Shown piece by piece: positions 15,590-26,283 of a stretch of DNA of 64,000 nt; the stretch's first letter is position 1, and every line of letters begins with the position of its first letter. The notes below the pieces were generated by a model, which was given only the letters and a program-made list of their open reading frames with translations, did no database searches and had not been told where the DNA came from. This stretch comes from Moraxella canis (lineage in GTDB: Bacteria > Pseudomonadota > Gammaproteobacteria > Pseudomonadales > Moraxellaceae): the NCBI RefSeq assembly GCF_002014965.1, contig NZ_MUXT01000005.1:62001-126000 (forward strand), written 5' to 3'. The translations under genes and the position numbers were made by a program.

Positions 15590-18487
15590 CTAATCTTCAG
15601 ACAGTGACTGCGCCTGCTCAAGCATGGGCTTTAAAAATCTGCCCGTATGTGAGCGATCATCTTGGGCGACGGTCTCAGGCGTGCCAGTAGCGACAATCTC
15701 GCCGCCGCCGCTGCCACCTTCATAGCCCAAATCCACAATCCAATCTGCCGTCTTAATCACGTCCAAATTATGCTCAATCACGATCACCGTATTGCCGCGG
15801 TCGCGCAGCGTATGCAAGATATGTAACAGCTTGGCGATATCATGAAAATGCAGACCTGTCGTCGGCTCATCCAAGATATATAAAGTTTTGCCAGTATCTC
15901 GCTTGGCAAGCTCTTTGGCAAGCTTGACGCGCTGAGCTTCACCGCCTGACAGTGTGGTCGCCGACTGACCCAAGCGGATATAATCAAGACCCACTTCGTG
16001 TAGCGCTTCTAAGCGGCGATGGATCGCAGGAATGGCTTCAAAAAACACCATCGCTTCTTCGACAGTCATATCAAGCACATCACTGATGGATTTGCCTTTG
16101 TATTTAACTTCAAGCGTTTCACGATTATAACGCTTGCCATGACACGCATCGCATGGCACATACATGTCTGGCAAAAAGTGCATCTCAACCTTAATCAAAC
16201 CATCACCTTGGCACACCTCACAGCGACCACCTTTAACATTAAAGCTAAATCGCCCTGCTTTATAGCCGCGCGCTCTGGCTTCTGGCGTTTGGGTGAATAG
16301 ATCACGTATCAAAGTAAATACGCCTGTATACGTCGCAGGATTTGAGCGCGGTGTCCGACCGATGGGGCTTTGGTCAATATCGACCATCTTATCCAAATGC
16401 TCAAGCCCTGAGATTTTTTCGTATTTTTCGGGGATAAGCGTAGTGGCGTTATTTAAGGCGGTGGCAGCCAGTGGCATGAGTGTACGATTAATCAGCGTCG
16501 ATTTGCCCGAACCTGAGACACCTGTAATACAAGTCATCACACCGATCGGGATTTGCAAGCTGACATTTTTAAGATTATTGCCGCTAGCGCCGTCCAAGCA
16601 AATGTGCAATGGCTCTTGAATGGTTTTTTTGCCTTTGGTTTTTTCGATGGTTTTAGGCGAATGGCGAGTGCTTGGCACCTCGATGCGCCGCTTACCCGAC
16701 AAATACTCACCCGTCAGCGACCCTTTGGTTTTGGCTACTTGGGCTGCTGTACCCGACGCCACAACGCGTCCGCCATGCACGCCTGCACCCACGCCAATAT
16801 CAATGATATGATCAGCTTGTCTGATGGCGTCTTCGTCATGCTCGACAACCACCACCGTATTGCCCAAATCGCGTAAGTGCATCAAGGTGGATAATAAACG
16901 GTCATTATCGCGCTGATGCAGACCGATGGATGGCTCATCAAGCACATACATCACGCCCATCAAGCCTGCACCGATTTGGCTTGCCAATCGAATGCGCTGC
17001 GCCTCACCGCCCGACAGCGTCTCAGCCGATCGCGCCAAGGTCAAATACTCCAAACCAACCTTTGTTAAAAAGCCTAAGCGCTCTTTGATTTCCTTAAAAA
17101 TCTTGTCAGCGACCTCGCCTTTTGCGCCTTTGATTTTTAAGTTTTCATAATATTGCCAAGCCTCTCCGATCGGCAAGTGAATGATGTCGCCGATCGCTTT
17201 ATCCTCAACGCGTACATGGCGCGCGATGTCATTAAGGCGCACGCCATGGCACACGTTACACTCGGTATCCGACAGATATTGTGCCAATTCATCTCGCACC
17301 AAATTGCTCGTCGTCGTGGCATAGCGGCGCTCCAAATACGGTAAAATCCCTTCAAATGGCGCAGTCTTAGTCGTTTTGCGTCCCCGTTCATCGGTGAAAT
17401 TAAACTCAATTTTTTCTTTGCCTGAGCCTTTTAAAATCAGGGCTTGCTGCTGATTTGGCAGGCTTTGCCAAGGGGCATCCATATCAATCCCAAAATGGCG
17501 GCAAACCGTCGATAGCAAGCCAAAATAATACGCATGACGCTTATCCCACCCATGGATCGCACCTTGATTGAGTGACTTTTCAGGGTGAGTGACAATGCGC
17601 TCAGCGGCAAAATACTGGCGTTTGCCCAAGCCATCACACGCAGGACACGCACCAGCAGGATTATTAAAACTAAACAATCTGGGCTCAAGCTCACTCACCG
17701 CACGATCGCATACAGGGCAAGAATGCTTGGCAGATAATATCTGCTCATCTTCGCCCTCAGGATTGCCGTCCATGTGATATAAAATGGCAATATCGTGACC
17801 CAATTTAAGTGCCACCTCTAAGCTTTCGGCGACGCGATTGCCCAAGTCCTCACGCACTTTGAAGCGATCAACGACCACTTCGATGCTGTGTTTTTTGTTT
17901 TTTTCAAGGCTGGGCAAATCATCAGTTTCATAAATCACCCCATCGATACGCACGCGCGTAAAGCCCTGAGAAGGCAGCTGTTCAAGCAGCGCGGTGTGCT
18001 CGCCTTTACGCTCACGCACCACAGGCGCCAGTATCATCAGCTTGGTATCCACAGGCAAGCTCATCACCCCATCCACCATCTCACTGACGGTCTGTGCGAC
18101 CATCGGCTCGCCATGCTCAGGGCAATACGGCACGCCCACACGCGCAAACAACAGGCGCAAATAATCATACACCTCGGTAATGGTGCCCACCGTTGAGCGT
18201 GGGTTGTGGTTGGTGGATTTTTGTTCAATGGCGATCGCAGGTGACAAGCCTTCGATACTATCGACTTCAGGCTTTTCCATTTGACTTAAAAATTGGCGCG
18301 CATAGGCTGATAAGCTTTCTACATATCGGCGCTGACCTTCGGCATACAGCGTGTCAAAAGCAAGCGACGACTTGCCAGAGCCTGACAAACCAGTAATCAC
18401 CACGAATTTATCTCGAGGGATATCCACATCAATATTTTTTAGATTGTGTGTGCGTGCACCGCGGATACTGATTTTGTCGTGCGCCAT
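15590..18487 (-). CDS. uvrA: Excinuclease ABC subunit A
   Basis: A 965-residue DNA-damage-recognition ATPase of nucleotide excision repair. Two ABC modules are present: the first Walker A is [19 protein letters not shown] with signature [18 protein letters not shown]; the second is [15 protein letters not shown] with [12 protein letters not shown]. Zinc-finger cysteine pairs are visible (CPVCDRAV...CPACDGLG and CEVCQGDG...CDACHGKRY). It is full length, with no frameshift. It works with UvrB and UvrC, which are not in the window. It lies upstream of ssb on the same strand, 138 bp apart. Confidence 0.98.
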   Translation of the reverse strand: MAHDKISIRGARTHNLKNIDVDIPRDKFVVITGLSGSGKSSLAFDTLYAEGQRRYVESLSAYARQFLSQMEKPEVDSIEGLSPAIAIEQKSTNHNPRSTVGTITEVYDYLRLLFARVGVPYCPEHGEPMVAQTVSEMVDGVMSLPVDTKLMILAPVVRERKGEHTALLEQLPSQGFTRVRIDGVIYETDDLPSLEKNKKHSIEVVVDRFKVREDLGNRVAESLEVALKLGHDIAILYHMDGNPEGEDEQILSAKHSCPVCDRAVSELEPRLFSFNNPAGACPACDGLGKRQYFAAERIVTHPEKSLNQGAIHGWDKRHAYYFGLLSTVCRHFGIDMDAPWQSLPNQQQALILKGSGKEKIEFNFTDERGRKTTKTAPFEGILPYLERRYATTTSNLVRDELAQYLSDTECNVCHGVRLNDIARHVRVEDKAIGDIIHLPIGEAWQYYENLKIKGAKGEVADKIFKEIKERLGFLTKVGLEYLTLARSAETLSGGEAQRIRLASQIGAGLMGVMYVLDEPSIGLHQRDNDRLLSTLMHLRDLGNTVVVVEHDEDAIRQADHIIDIGVGAGVHGGRVVASGTAAQVAKTKGSLTGEYLSGKRRIEVPSTRHSPKTIEKTKGKKTIQEPLHICLDGASGNNLKNVSLQIPIGVMTCITGVSGSGKSTLINRTLMPLAATALNNATTLIPEKYEKISGLEHLDKMVDIDQSPIGRTPRSNPATYTGVFTLIRDLFTQTPEARARGYKAGRFSFNVKGGRCEVCQGDGLIKVEMHFLPDMYVPCDACHGKRYNRETLEVKYKGKSISDVLDMTVEEAMVFFEAIPAIHRRLEALHEVGLDYIRLGQSATTLSGGEAQRVKLAKELAKRDTGKTLYILDEPTTGLHFHDIAKLLHILHTLRDRGNTVIVIEHNLDVIKTADWIVDLGYEGGSGGGEIVATGTPETVAQDDRSHTGRFLKPMLEQAQSLSED

Positions 18488-18786
18488 AGACTTACCTTTT
18501 GATATGTTAAACAGATAGTATAAGGCATAATGGGGTAGTTTTGATGCATTTTAAAGTGAGAAATTGTAAGGGTTTTATGATCTTTGCAATATTGATTTTA
18601 CATCTTTCCGTAGTAAGCCAATACCGACTTTTTATATTACAGCGATCATTAAGCAATAACCTAGATAGGGTTTTAAGTGAGACATTGTAAGATGTTACAA
18701 CAAATTTTATACCATAAATTGTCGTGATTTTTGGCAAATTTGGGTAAGATAATGACACATTTTTTCAATTTTAAGCATGATTAATT
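18488..18786. other. Intergenic region with an imperfect direct repeat
   Basis: Non-coding gap between uvrA (leftward) and the small gene at 18787 (rightward); it must hold both promoters. A 21 to 22-bp near repeat occurs at 18549 to 18570 (TTTTAAAGTGAGAAATTGTA and AG) and 18671 to 18691 (TTTTAAGTGAGACATTGTAA and G), about 120 bp apart in the same orientation. No LexA-type box was recognised. A reading frame of 83 codons on the minus strand here has no family features and is not called. Confidence 0.5.
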
Positions 18787-19137
18787 ATGTTTTTTATCGC
18801 CGTTGATCCCAATGATTTTTCAGTCACTTATGCCAAACGAATCGCCGAGCGCATCATCGCCTACGACCAAAAGCACGCTGTACTAAGTGATGAACAGCGT
18901 CAGACGCTACACACCATTACTCGTCCGACGATGGGTAATCATGAAGATGAAATTAAACAGTTGTGTGAGCATTTGATCCAGACTTTGGTCATCACCGATT
19001 CCAAGGGCGAGACCCTGAAATTTTATCGGGATGATGAACAAGGCTTGTTGTATTTTGGTGATGAGGCGGGTTGGCACGCTGGACGAGCACTGCACAAGCA
19101 CCCCACCCTTGATCCAGACCATCTCAATCAAGACTAA
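18787..19137 (+). CDS. Conserved small protein of unknown function, upstream of nadD
   Basis: A 116-residue soluble, acidic protein (MFFIAVDPNDFSVTYAKRIA at the start, a tail ending TLDPDHLNQD). No signal peptide, membrane segment or metal motif is seen. Its stop is 1 bp before the nadD ATG, so the two are cotranscribed and probably coupled. Not recognised as a named family; no function is proposed. Confidence 0.72.
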   Translation: MFFIAVDPNDFSVTYAKRIAERIIAYDQKHAVLSDEQRQTLHTITRPTMGNHEDEIKQLCEHLIQTLVITDSKGETLKFYRDDEQGLLYFGDEAGWHAGRALHKHPTLDPDHLNQD

Positions 19138-19138
19138 A

Positions 19139-19801
19139 ATGACCCATCGCATTTATCTTGGTGGTTCATTTGACCCCATCCATCGGGCGCACCTGCAGAT
19201 GATGCTAAGCGTACATGACGCCATACGCCAAAAAACTGCTGACAAGGTCTGCCTTCATCTGCTACCGACCGCCGGCAACCCCTTTAAGGGCGCGCCGACA
19301 TCGCACGCGCACCGCGTCGCCATGCTCAAGCTTGCCATCGCACCCTTGATAAGGCAAGGCATGGATGTATCAATTGATGAGCGTGAGCTGTCTTTGACAC
19401 CCCCTGTGTACACCATCGACACCATACGACAGCTTAAGACAGCTTATCCTGACGACTCTTTGATTTTTATTATTGGGGGCGACAGTTTGGCGAGTCTGCA
19501 CCGCTGGAAGGCGTATGATGAGCTCATTTGCCAAGCCAAATTGTGGGCATTTGACCGCGCTGCTACTACGCCAGCTGATGAGACTGTGGCTACAAAATGT
19601 ACCACCGATTTGGATGAATTTTTGGAAAATGACAAGACCATCTATCTGGATCCAACGCCCATCTTAAACATCTCATCCAGTCAGATCCGCGCCCTGATCG
19701 GTGCTGGTCACCCTAAGCTTGCTGCACCACTGCTGGATGAGCGCGTCTTGGCGTATATCCATGAAGAAGGCTTATACCAAAGCCCTAAAAATATGCTATA
19801 A
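19139..19801 (+). CDS. nadD: Nicotinate-nucleotide adenylyltransferase
   Basis: A 220-residue enzyme forming deamido-NAD from nicotinate mononucleotide and ATP. The nucleotidyltransferase motifs are GGSFDPIHRAH at the N-terminus, carrying the (H/T)xxH-type signature, and ISSSQIRA near the end. The start MTHRIYLGG at 19139 fits the family; in-frame upstream codons belong to an overlapping frame of the preceding gene. The following rsfS is 32 bp away, and the nadD-rsfS pair is widely conserved. Confidence 0.93.
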   Translation: MTHRIYLGGSFDPIHRAHLQMMLSVHDAIRQKTADKVCLHLLPTAGNPFKGAPTSHAHRVAMLKLAIAPLIRQGMDVSIDERELSLTPPVYTIDTIRQLKTAYPDDSLIFIIGGDSLASLHRWKAYDELICQAKLWAFDRAATTPADETVATKCTTDLDEFLENDKTIYLDPTPILNISSSQIRALIGAGHPKLAAPLLDERVLAYIHEEGLYQSPKNML

Positions 19802-19833
19802 TCAAAAGTTACCCATCAAATTATCAATCAATT

Positions 19834-20199
19834 ATGACCACATTGAATTTAGACCAAACGCTGTCACTTGTCACCAAAACGCTTGATGACTTAAAAGCAA
19901 AAAACATCACCACCCTTGAAATCGAACATCTCACCGAAGTCGCCGAACGCATCATCATTTGTGAAGCCACCAGTAAACGCCATGTCAAAGCTTTGGCGGA
20001 CAAATTGGGTGCTGCAACCAAAGAAGCGGGGCTGATGCCGCTGGGTCGCGAAGGGGATAAAGACAGCGATTGGACACTGGTGGACTTGGGCTCGGTGGTA
20101 GTGCACATTATGACCCCGCAAGCGCGAGAATTCTATGATTTAGAAGGCTTGTGGTCATCTCCAGAAGCACTAAAAGCCTTAGTAGCCCAAAGAGACTAA
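19834..20199 (+). CDS. rsfS: Ribosome silencing factor RsfS
   Basis: A 121-residue RsfS/Iojap-family protein. Typical stretches are EHLTEVAERIIICEATSKRH, the GREGDKDSDWTLVDLGSVVV core and HIMTPQAREFYDLEGLW. It binds ribosomal protein uL14 and keeps the subunits apart in stationary phase or starvation. It follows nadD in the same direction. Confidence 0.95.
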   Translation: MTTLNLDQTLSLVTKTLDDLKAKNITTLEIEHLTEVAERIIICEATSKRHVKALADKLGAATKEAGLMPLGREGDKDSDWTLVDLGSVVVHIMTPQAREFYDLEGLWSSPEALKALVAQRD

Positions 20200-20209
20200 G
20201 CCTGCTTAA

Positions 20210-20992
20210 TTAGCGGTGTGCCTGCAAGTGATAATACCACTGATAGCGCACCCCATAGCCGATGTGCAGCAGATTGGCGATGATACGCCCTGTCAATCCC
20301 CACACCACTTCAGGCTCGCCAATCTGCCGATCATCGATCAGCCATGCTGGGGTGTGCAAGTGCGTGCGCCCAAGCTCAGGACGCTCAAAGCGATAGTCCA
20401 TAGGCGGCGTTGTTTTTAGGTAGGTCAAATCAGCCCAAAATAACCGCTGAATTTCATCTTCGCTGGCGATTAAACTGTCCGCTGTGGCAGGCGTAATACT
20501 GGCAACGACAGGGCGCACCAATAAGCCTTTTTTGGAGATTTGCATCGGCAAAAACCCAAGCAGTGTACTGGCATCATTTACCAAACCCACCTCCTCAAAT
20601 GCCTCTCGTATCGCCACCTCATAAGAAGATCGATCCGTCTCATCGCGCTTACCTCCCACCAGTGACACCTCGCCTGCATGGCTGGATAAATTACTTGCGC
20701 GACGAGTCAATAACAGCCTTGGGCTTGGCTCGTCAGTGATAGCAACAAGCACGCAAGCATGGGGCAGCGGCTTGTCAATGAGCAGCTGCTCATAGGCTTG
20801 ATTCAGCTGCTGTCTATAAGCCCCTTCAATCAGATCATTATTCTGCGTCAAAGACAAAATATCCACGCCTTGATAGCCAGATAATGAACGGCTAAGCCTA
20901 GAGAACCGATGCTCCGATGGCAGATAGACTGCTGTTTTATCGACAAAATTTGGATCAGTATGCGCCTTAATTTGGCTTGAAAAATAGTTCAT
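20210..20992 (-). CDS. Nudix hydrolase, CoA-pyrophosphatase type
   Basis: A 260-residue Nudix protein. The Nudix box reads GGKRDETDRSSYEVAIREAF then EEVGL, matching the GGxx(D/E)..D..AxREaxEEvGL form of the CoA diphosphatase (NudL/YeaB) group. An unusually long N-terminal extension of about 85 residues precedes the domain. It probably cleaves CoA derivatives or other nucleotide pyrophosphates; substrate not certain. It is convergent with rsfS and divergent from the next Nudix gene. Confidence 0.82.
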   Translation of the reverse strand: MNYFSSQIKAHTDPNFVDKTAVYLPSEHRFSRLSRSLSGYQGVDILSLTQNNDLIEGAYRQQLNQAYEQLLIDKPLPHACVLVAITDEPSPRLLLTRRASNLSSHAGEVSLVGGKRDETDRSSYEVAIREAFEEVGLVNDASTLLGFLPMQISKKGLLVRPVVASITPATADSLIASEDEIQRLFWADLTYLKTTPPMDYRFERPELGRTHLHTPAWLIDDRQIGEPEVVWGLTGRIIANLLHIGYGVRYQWYYHLQAHR

Positions 20993-21108
20993 AAAGTTTG
21001 TATTTTTGGTGAAATTGGCTTAAACTGAATCAGTCACGACAATCAAAGCTATCCTTGCCAATAAGGTTTGGGTAGTATTTACTTAATTAGCCAGTTTATT
21101 ATAGACCT

Positions 21109-21696
21109 ATGCCCTACTGTATGCAATGCGGACATACCGCCACCTACACCATCCCTGAAGGCGACAGCCGTCAGCGCCTCGTCTGCCCAGCGTGTGGATT
21201 CATTCATTATGATAATCCCAAGATGATTTGTGGGGCTTTGGTGCGCCATGAGAATAAAATTTTGCTGTGTCGCCGCGCCATTGAGCCTCGGCATGGCTAC
21301 TGGACGCTGCCAGCAGGATTTATGGAAATTGGTGAAACGATGATGGAAGGTGCGCTGCGCGAAACCATCGAAGAAGCCGCCGCGATCGCCACCGATGCCA
21401 AGCTGTATTGCTTATTTGACATTCCGTATTTGGGGCAGATCCATGCCATGTACTTGACCAATTTATCTCGTGATGGGCGATTTGGGGTTGGTGTTGAAAG
21501 CTTAGAGTGTGCCTTGATTGATGAGCAGGATATTCCGTGGCAGGATTTGGCATTTCGCACGATTCGCTTGACGCTTGATCGCTATCTGGCGGATAAAGCT
21601 GCGATCATCGCCCAAGGCAAGGATGCTGATGAGTTTGCCAATTATCCGATCCATCAAATCACTTTGGACGAAATTGTCGCGGACGAATTACAATAA
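21109..21696 (+). CDS. Nudix hydrolase with N-terminal zinc ribbon
   Basis: A 195-residue protein. A zinc ribbon (CMQCGHTAT ... CPACGFIHYDNP) is followed by a Nudix domain with the box GFMEIGETMMEGALRETIEE (G-x5-E-x7-RE-x2-EE, ending EEAA). It is related to the NudC-like ADP-ribose/NADH pyrophosphatases that carry zinc ribbons, but it lacks the full NudC N-terminal domain. Substrate unknown. It stands alone, divergent from the CoA-type Nudix gene across a 116-bp gap. Confidence 0.85.
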   Translation: MPYCMQCGHTATYTIPEGDSRQRLVCPACGFIHYDNPKMICGALVRHENKILLCRRAIEPRHGYWTLPAGFMEIGETMMEGALRETIEEAAAIATDAKLYCLFDIPYLGQIHAMYLTNLSRDGRFGVGVESLECALIDEQDIPWQDLAFRTIRLTLDRYLADKAAIIAQGKDADEFANYPIHQITLDEIVADELQ

Positions 21697-21731
21697 AAGG
21701 CGCACCCCATTTTATCCCAACAGCTGCCGAT

Positions 21732-22184
21732 TCATACTTCTAGGATAAAGTTGATCGGACCATCATTATGGGCGATCACTTGCATATGAGCGCCAAATTG
21801 ACCTGTCGCCACAGGCGTATGGCGCTGTTTGGCGTACTCAACCAGCTGCTCAAACAGTAGCGCCGCTTGATCGGGTGGCATCGCTGGTCCAAAGTCAGGA
21901 CGGCGACCTTTGTCGGTTAGTGCCATGAGCGTAAACTGCGACACCAAAAGCAAACCGCCGCCCACATCAGCCACGCTCTTATCCATCTTGCCAAGCTTGT
22001 CTGCGTCGGTGGTATTTTCAAAGATGCGATAGCTTAATATCTTATCCACCAAGCGCTTTGCTTGCTCAAAATCATCCGACTTGCCAATACCGATATAGGC
22101 AAGTATCCCACCATCGATCTTACCGACCACCTCCCCTTGTACTTCGACGCGCGCATGGTGCACTCGCTGTATCAATGCTTTCAT
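21732..22184 (-). CDS. dtd: D-aminoacyl-tRNA deacylase
   Basis: A 150-residue DTD that removes mischarged D-amino acids (and glycine) from tRNA. Motifs are the N-terminal MKALIQRVHHARVEV, the catalytic-pocket SQFTL and a C-terminal NDGPINFILE (the NxGP(V/M)T motif in variant form). The stop lies 36 bp from the convergent Nudix gene. Its start is 12 bp after the bioD stop on the same strand, so it probably rides on the biotin operon transcript. Confidence 0.95.
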   Translation of the reverse strand: MKALIQRVHHARVEVQGEVVGKIDGGILAYIGIGKSDDFEQAKRLVDKILSYRIFENTTDADKLGKMDKSVADVGGGLLLVSQFTLMALTDKGRRPDFGPAMPPDQAALLFEQLVEYAKQRHTPVATGQFGAHMQVIAHNDGPINFILEV

Positions 22185-22195
22185 GATTGCCCTTT

Positions 22196-22900
22196 TTAAG
22201 AGTGTTGAAGACCAAAACTGTGCTCATCCACTCTGGGAATTTCCCACCAAAGGGCGTCACTGTGGTGCGTTTTTAGATAAGCTTGTAAATACTGCTTGGT
22301 ATCAGCGGCGATCACCTCATCGCTGCTGTCATCGGCTTGATTATACGCCAGTGCATGCAGATGTATGCCATAAGACTTTAGGGCGCTCAAGCTAAGCAAG
22401 GTGTGATTGATGCTGCCAAGCCTGCCTGATGTCACCAAAATGACAGGATAGCCTTGGCTTTGGATGTAGTCGATGATCAGACCATCGTTGGTATCAGCCT
22501 TGAGCGGCACCATCAGACCGCCTGCACCTTCGATCAGCACAATATCATGACGCGCCAATAATTGCTCTGTGCATGCTGTGATGTGGTCGGTATCTACAGC
22601 GATGCCATCAATGCGACTTGCCAGATGCGGTGAAGCAGGATAGCTGAGCACCAATGGCATCGTCAAGCGCGCGTCATCATCAGGCAGCATACCCACGCCC
22701 ATCATTTTGCGATGCTTTTCGATGTCTTCACTGATCTTTGCATTGCCAGTTTGGATCAGTTTTTGGGTGATGACTTGCTGGTGATTATCCAAAAGCCTGC
22801 GCGCAATATAGCCTGTTACGATAGTTTTGCCGATATCGGTATCGATACCGCTGATAAAATAAGCGCCTTGCATTTGGTGAAGATTGGGTAATGTATTCAT
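22196..22900 (-). CDS. bioD: Dethiobiotin synthetase
   Basis: A 234-residue ATP-dependent carboxylase closing the ureido ring of dethiobiotin. The P-loop GIDTDIGKTIVTGYIARRLL and the LIEGAGGLMVPL motif are typical. The ATG overlaps the bioC stop by 4 bp (ATGA). It is the last biotin gene of the bioA-F-C-D order. Confidence 0.95.
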   Translation of the reverse strand: MNTLPNLHQMQGAYFISGIDTDIGKTIVTGYIARRLLDNHQQVITQKLIQTGNAKISEDIEKHRKMMGVGMLPDDDARLTMPLVLSYPASPHLASRIDGIAVDTDHITACTEQLLARHDIVLIEGAGGLMVPLKADTNDGLIIDYIQSQGYPVILVTSGRLGSINHTLLSLSALKSYGIHLHALAYNQADDSSDEVIAADTKQYLQAYLKTHHSDALWWEIPRVDEHSFGLQHS

Positions 22901-23685
22901 AAAGGTGAGTTTTTTGGTTTATGAGCGACAAAAAGTAGCGGCTGATAAGTCAGGGTATAGCCGCTTTGGGTATTAAATTGTTGATACTCTTGACAAAACG
23001 TCGCCAAGCGCTGTTTTGTCCAAAAAGCTTTTTGTGAGCCTGTGGCTGTTACGCCTGTAGCTTGCAGATGGCGAAGTACTGCCATCGGAGAATCAAAAGT
23101 CAGCACGCAAGCCTGAGTCTCGATGACATCAATCACAAAGCCTGCTCGGTACAGACGCTCACTGAGCACTTGGGGCGTATCATAACAGAGCCCCTGCCCT
23201 GTCAGCGCTCGTATTTCGTGCAAATTGCCTTGAACAAAAGTACCGACTGCCAAAAATCCACCTACCTTTAGATGCTCAAAAATTTTGGCAAACAGCACAT
23301 CGGGTGGATAAATCCACTGAAATACCGATGAAGAAATCACGCCATCTAGCGCCAGCGGCAAATCAAGCGTCTGAATATCGCCGATCAGATATTCAGCACA
23401 AACACCTGTCGGCAGTGCATTGGCTTGAATGCCTGCATATAAGTCATTCAAATAAAGCTCATCCACACTAAAACGACTTAGTAAAGCATCGGTCAAAAAT
23501 CCGCTACCCACCCCAATCTCAAGCAGTCTTGGGATGTTTTTATGTGTGTAAATGGTCTGTAGATGCGCAATGAGCTTGGTAGCCATGTCGGCTTGGACGG
23601 TGGCGTGCTGCCGATAGCCAAGATGCGCTCGGCAAAATCGCTGGGCAACCGTCGTCAGATGGGGTGTCAAAACAGGCTGAGTCAC
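22897..23685 (-). CDS. bioC: Malonyl-ACP O-methyltransferase BioC
   Basis: A 262-residue SAM-dependent methyltransferase with motif I LLEIGVGSGFLTDALL. It is identified as BioC by its place between bioF and bioD. BioC methylates malonyl-ACP to start pimelate synthesis. Both ends overlap the neighbours by 4 bp, which implies translational coupling. The matching esterase gene (bioH or a substitute) is not in the window. Confidence 0.88.
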   Translation of the reverse strand: MTQPVLTPHLTTVAQRFCRAHLGYRQHATVQADMATKLIAHLQTIYTHKNIPRLLEIGVGSGFLTDALLSRFSVDELYLNDLYAGIQANALPTGVCAEYLIGDIQTLDLPLALDGVISSSVFQWIYPPDVLFAKIFEHLKVGGFLAVGTFVQGNLHEIRALTGQGLCYDTPQVLSERLYRAGFVIDVIETQACVLTFDSPMAVLRHLQATGVTATGSQKAFWTKQRLATFCQEYQQFNTQSGYTLTYQPLLFVAHKPKNSPL

Positions 23686-24875
23686 ACCTCACCCCCAACG
23701 ACTTGCTGCAGCGCTTGGATAAACCCTGCCATCTCATCATCACTGATCGCTTCGGTCAAGCAGATGCGCAGGCGCGACTGACCTTTTGGTACTGTCGGCG
23801 GACGCACCGCCAACACATAATAACCTTGCTGCTTTAGGGCATCGGCTGCCTTGAGCGTGCGCGCGTTTTCTCCCAAGATCACTGGCACGATCTGACTGGC
23901 AGACGGGCAGGACAGCTGCATGGCGATCAGCGCCTGTGATACTTGATCACTCATCGCCGCCAAGCGCAATCTTGCTTGGGTCATATTGACTATTTTTTCG
24001 AGCATAAACGCCGTCCAAGCCATATTGACAGGCGCCAAAGCCGTACTAAAAATCAGCGGACGCATCGTATTAATCAAATAATCGCGCAAAATCTCATGGC
24101 AAATACAGTAGCCACCCACAGACCCCATCGCCTTACCAAAAGCACCGACAATAAAATCGATCTGCTCAATCACGCCATACTCTTCGGCGCAGCCCAATCC
24201 GCGAGCGCCGCGTACACCGACGGCATGAGCCTCATCGACATACAGCATGACTTTTTGAGATGCCGATTTTAAGCTGACAAGCTGCACCAAATCGGTCACA
24301 TCACCATCCATGCTAAAGATACTCTCAGTGGCGATGACGATGCGCTCAATACGGTCATCTGCGTGATATTTTTCGATGAGATGTTTTAATTGATCAAAAT
24401 TTTGGTGCTGATAGCGGACAGTTTTGGTGCCATTTTGGGCAGCCAGTCGCATCCCATCAATGATACTGGCATGAACCAATTTATCCGCCAAAATCACCGT
24501 CTTGGCGTCACAGATGGCAGGCAAAATGCCGATATTGGCATGATAGCCGCTATTAAACAGCAGGCATGGGCGACCAAACAGCGATGCCATCTGAGCCTCC
24601 AAGCGCTCAAAACTGTCAAAATTCCCTGTCAACAGCCTCGATGAAGACGACCCAAATGGCTGACGCTGCTCATGCAAAACATCCAAAAATTCCTCATAAA
24701 GCTGCCGATCTTGAGCAATGCCTAAGTAATCATTGCTCGCTAAATTGAGTAAAGGCTTGCCGTCATTAACACAAATAAAGCGCCCGCGGTGTTGCAGTGC
24801 TTGAAATTGGCGGTGGTTATGGCAAGATTTTAGGGCGGACAGTTTATCGGCATAATGATTTATTAACTCACTCAT
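23682..24875 (-). CDS. bioF: 8-amino-7-oxononanoate synthase
   Basis: A PLP-dependent enzyme (about 397 residues) condensing pimeloyl-ACP with alanine. Family motifs are [12 protein letters not shown], the [13 protein letters not shown] stretch and the PLP-lysine motif [12 protein letters not shown]. The start at 24873 to 24875 ([12 protein letters not shown]) overlaps the bioA stop by 8 bp. A longer in-frame start at 24911 would lie deeper inside bioA and add a non-family N-terminus. Confidence 0.94.
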   Translation of the reverse strand: MSELINHYADKLSALKSCHNHRQFQALQHRGRFICVNDGKPLLNLASNDYLGIAQDRQLYEEFLDVLHEQRQPFGSSSSRLLTGNFDSFERLEAQMASLFGRPCLLFNSGYHANIGILPAICDAKTVILADKLVHASIIDGMRLAAQNGTKTVRYQHQNFDQLKHLIEKYHADDRIERIVIATESIFSMDGDVTDLVQLVSLKSASQKVMLYVDEAHAVGVRGARGLGCAEEYGVIEQIDFIVGAFGKAMGSVGGYCICHEILRDYLINTMRPLIFSTALAPVNMAWTAFMLEKIVNMTQARLRLAAMSDQVSQALIAMQLSCPSASQIVPVILGENARTLKAADALKQQGYYVLAVRPPTVPKGQSRLRICLTEAISDDEMAGFIQALQQVVGGEV

Positions 24876-26178
24876 CGCGCGCCTCGACACTGTCTTTGGG
24901 CGTGGGCGCAAGTGTGGTGCGTACCAAGTCTACCACCTCATCAAGTAAAGCTGCAAGCTCATCATCACTGATAATAAATGGCGGCATCAAGTACACCAGC
25001 CGCCCAAATGGTCGAATCCAAATTCCGCGCGCCACACATTCGCGTTGAATGGTCGGCATATCAACCGGATGACGCATCTCAATCACCGCAATCGCGCCCA
25101 AAATACGCACATCTTGAACATACCAAAGGCTCTTAAGATCGCCAAACGCCGTGCGGCAAGCTTGAGCGATACGCTCAACATGATGCTGCCACGGACTTTG
25201 TAATAACAGCCGAGTGCTTGCCAAAGCCGTCGCGCACGCCAAAGGATTCGCCATAAATGTCGGACCGTGCATGAACACGCCAGCTTCGCCCTCACTAATG
25301 GTATGCGCAACCTGAGCGGTCGTCAGCACTGCCGACAGCGTCAGATAGCCGCCTGTCAGCGCCTTACCCAAGCACATAATATCAGGTGTAACATCGGCAT
25401 GCTCGCAAGCAAACAGCTTACCTGTGCGCCCAAATCCTGTGGCAATCTCATCAAAAATTAATAACACACCATAGCGATCGCACAATTTGCGCAGATGTTT
25501 TAAATAATTGACATGATAAAAGCGCATACCGCCTGCACCCTGAACGACAGGCTCAATAATAAACGCCGCCAAATGCTCATGGTGCTTTTCAAATGCCGAT
25601 CGAATGCCGTCCATCACTGCCTCATCCCAAGGCTCATCCATGCCAATGGTAGGCGCCTCAACAAAAATACGGCTTGGCAGCGCATTTCCAAAAATCTGAT
25701 GCATGCCCGTCACAGGATCACAAACACTCATGGCATTCCAGGTATCGCCATGATAACCTGAACGAGTGGTCATGATATTGTGCTTGGCAGGCTTGTCTAA
25801 GGCGTGTTGGTATTGGATCGCCATTTTTAGCGCCACCTCAACCGCCACCGAACCTGAATCAGCATAAAAGATATGCTCAAGGGGTTTTGGGGTGATGTCA
25901 AGTAGCACTTTGCCAAGCTCAATGGCAGGCTGATGGGTCAGCCCCCCAAACATAATGTGAGACATTTTGGTGAGCTGATCGGTGATGGCGTCATTTAAGA
26001 CAGGATGATTATAACCGTGAATCGCACACCACCACGATGACATGCCATCAATGAGCACCGTGCCATCCATCAGATGAATACGACAGCCCTCAGCACGCTC
26101 AACCGGCAGTGCCGGCAAAGGGTGCGTCATAGAAGTATAAGGATGCCACAGGTGTTGGATATCAAATGCGTCAATCAT
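24868..26178 (-). CDS. bioA: Adenosylmethionine-8-amino-7-oxononanoate aminotransferase
   Basis: A 436-residue class III aminotransferase using S-adenosylmethionine as amino donor. Recognisable stretches are HLWHPYTSM at the N-terminus, the [20 protein letters not shown] motif and the PLP-lysine region [14 protein letters not shown]. It is first gene of the bioA-F-C-D (-dtd) operon. No BirA operator could be picked out with confidence in the roughly 100 bp upstream. Confidence 0.96.
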   Translation of the reverse strand: MIDAFDIQHLWHPYTSMTHPLPALPVERAEGCRIHLMDGTVLIDGMSSWWCAIHGYNHPVLNDAITDQLTKMSHIMFGGLTHQPAIELGKVLLDITPKPLEHIFYADSGSVAVEVALKMAIQYQHALDKPAKHNIMTTRSGYHGDTWNAMSVCDPVTGMHQIFGNALPSRIFVEAPTIGMDEPWDEAVMDGIRSAFEKHHEHLAAFIIEPVVQGAGGMRFYHVNYLKHLRKLCDRYGVLLIFDEIATGFGRTGKLFACEHADVTPDIMCLGKALTGGYLTLSAVLTTAQVAHTISEGEAGVFMHGPTFMANPLACATALASTRLLLQSPWQHHVERIAQACRTAFGDLKSLWYVQDVRILGAIAVIEMRHPVDMPTIQRECVARGIWIRPFGRLVYLMPPFIISDDELAALLDEVVDLVRTTLAPTPKDSVEARDE

Positions 26179-26283
26179 CAGCCAACTCTTTCGTCAAATA
26201 TGGCTTATCATAACGAATTTAGACAAAAAATGATAGGGCTTGAAGGCGTTAGAGTGATCGCTTAGGTAAGGTACGCTCAATCA

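Noticed and set aside
18507..18758. 83-codon minus-strand frame between uvrA and the nadD operon
   Set aside because: No recognisable domain or Shine-Dalgarno sequence; it overlaps the divergent promoter region and direct repeats.
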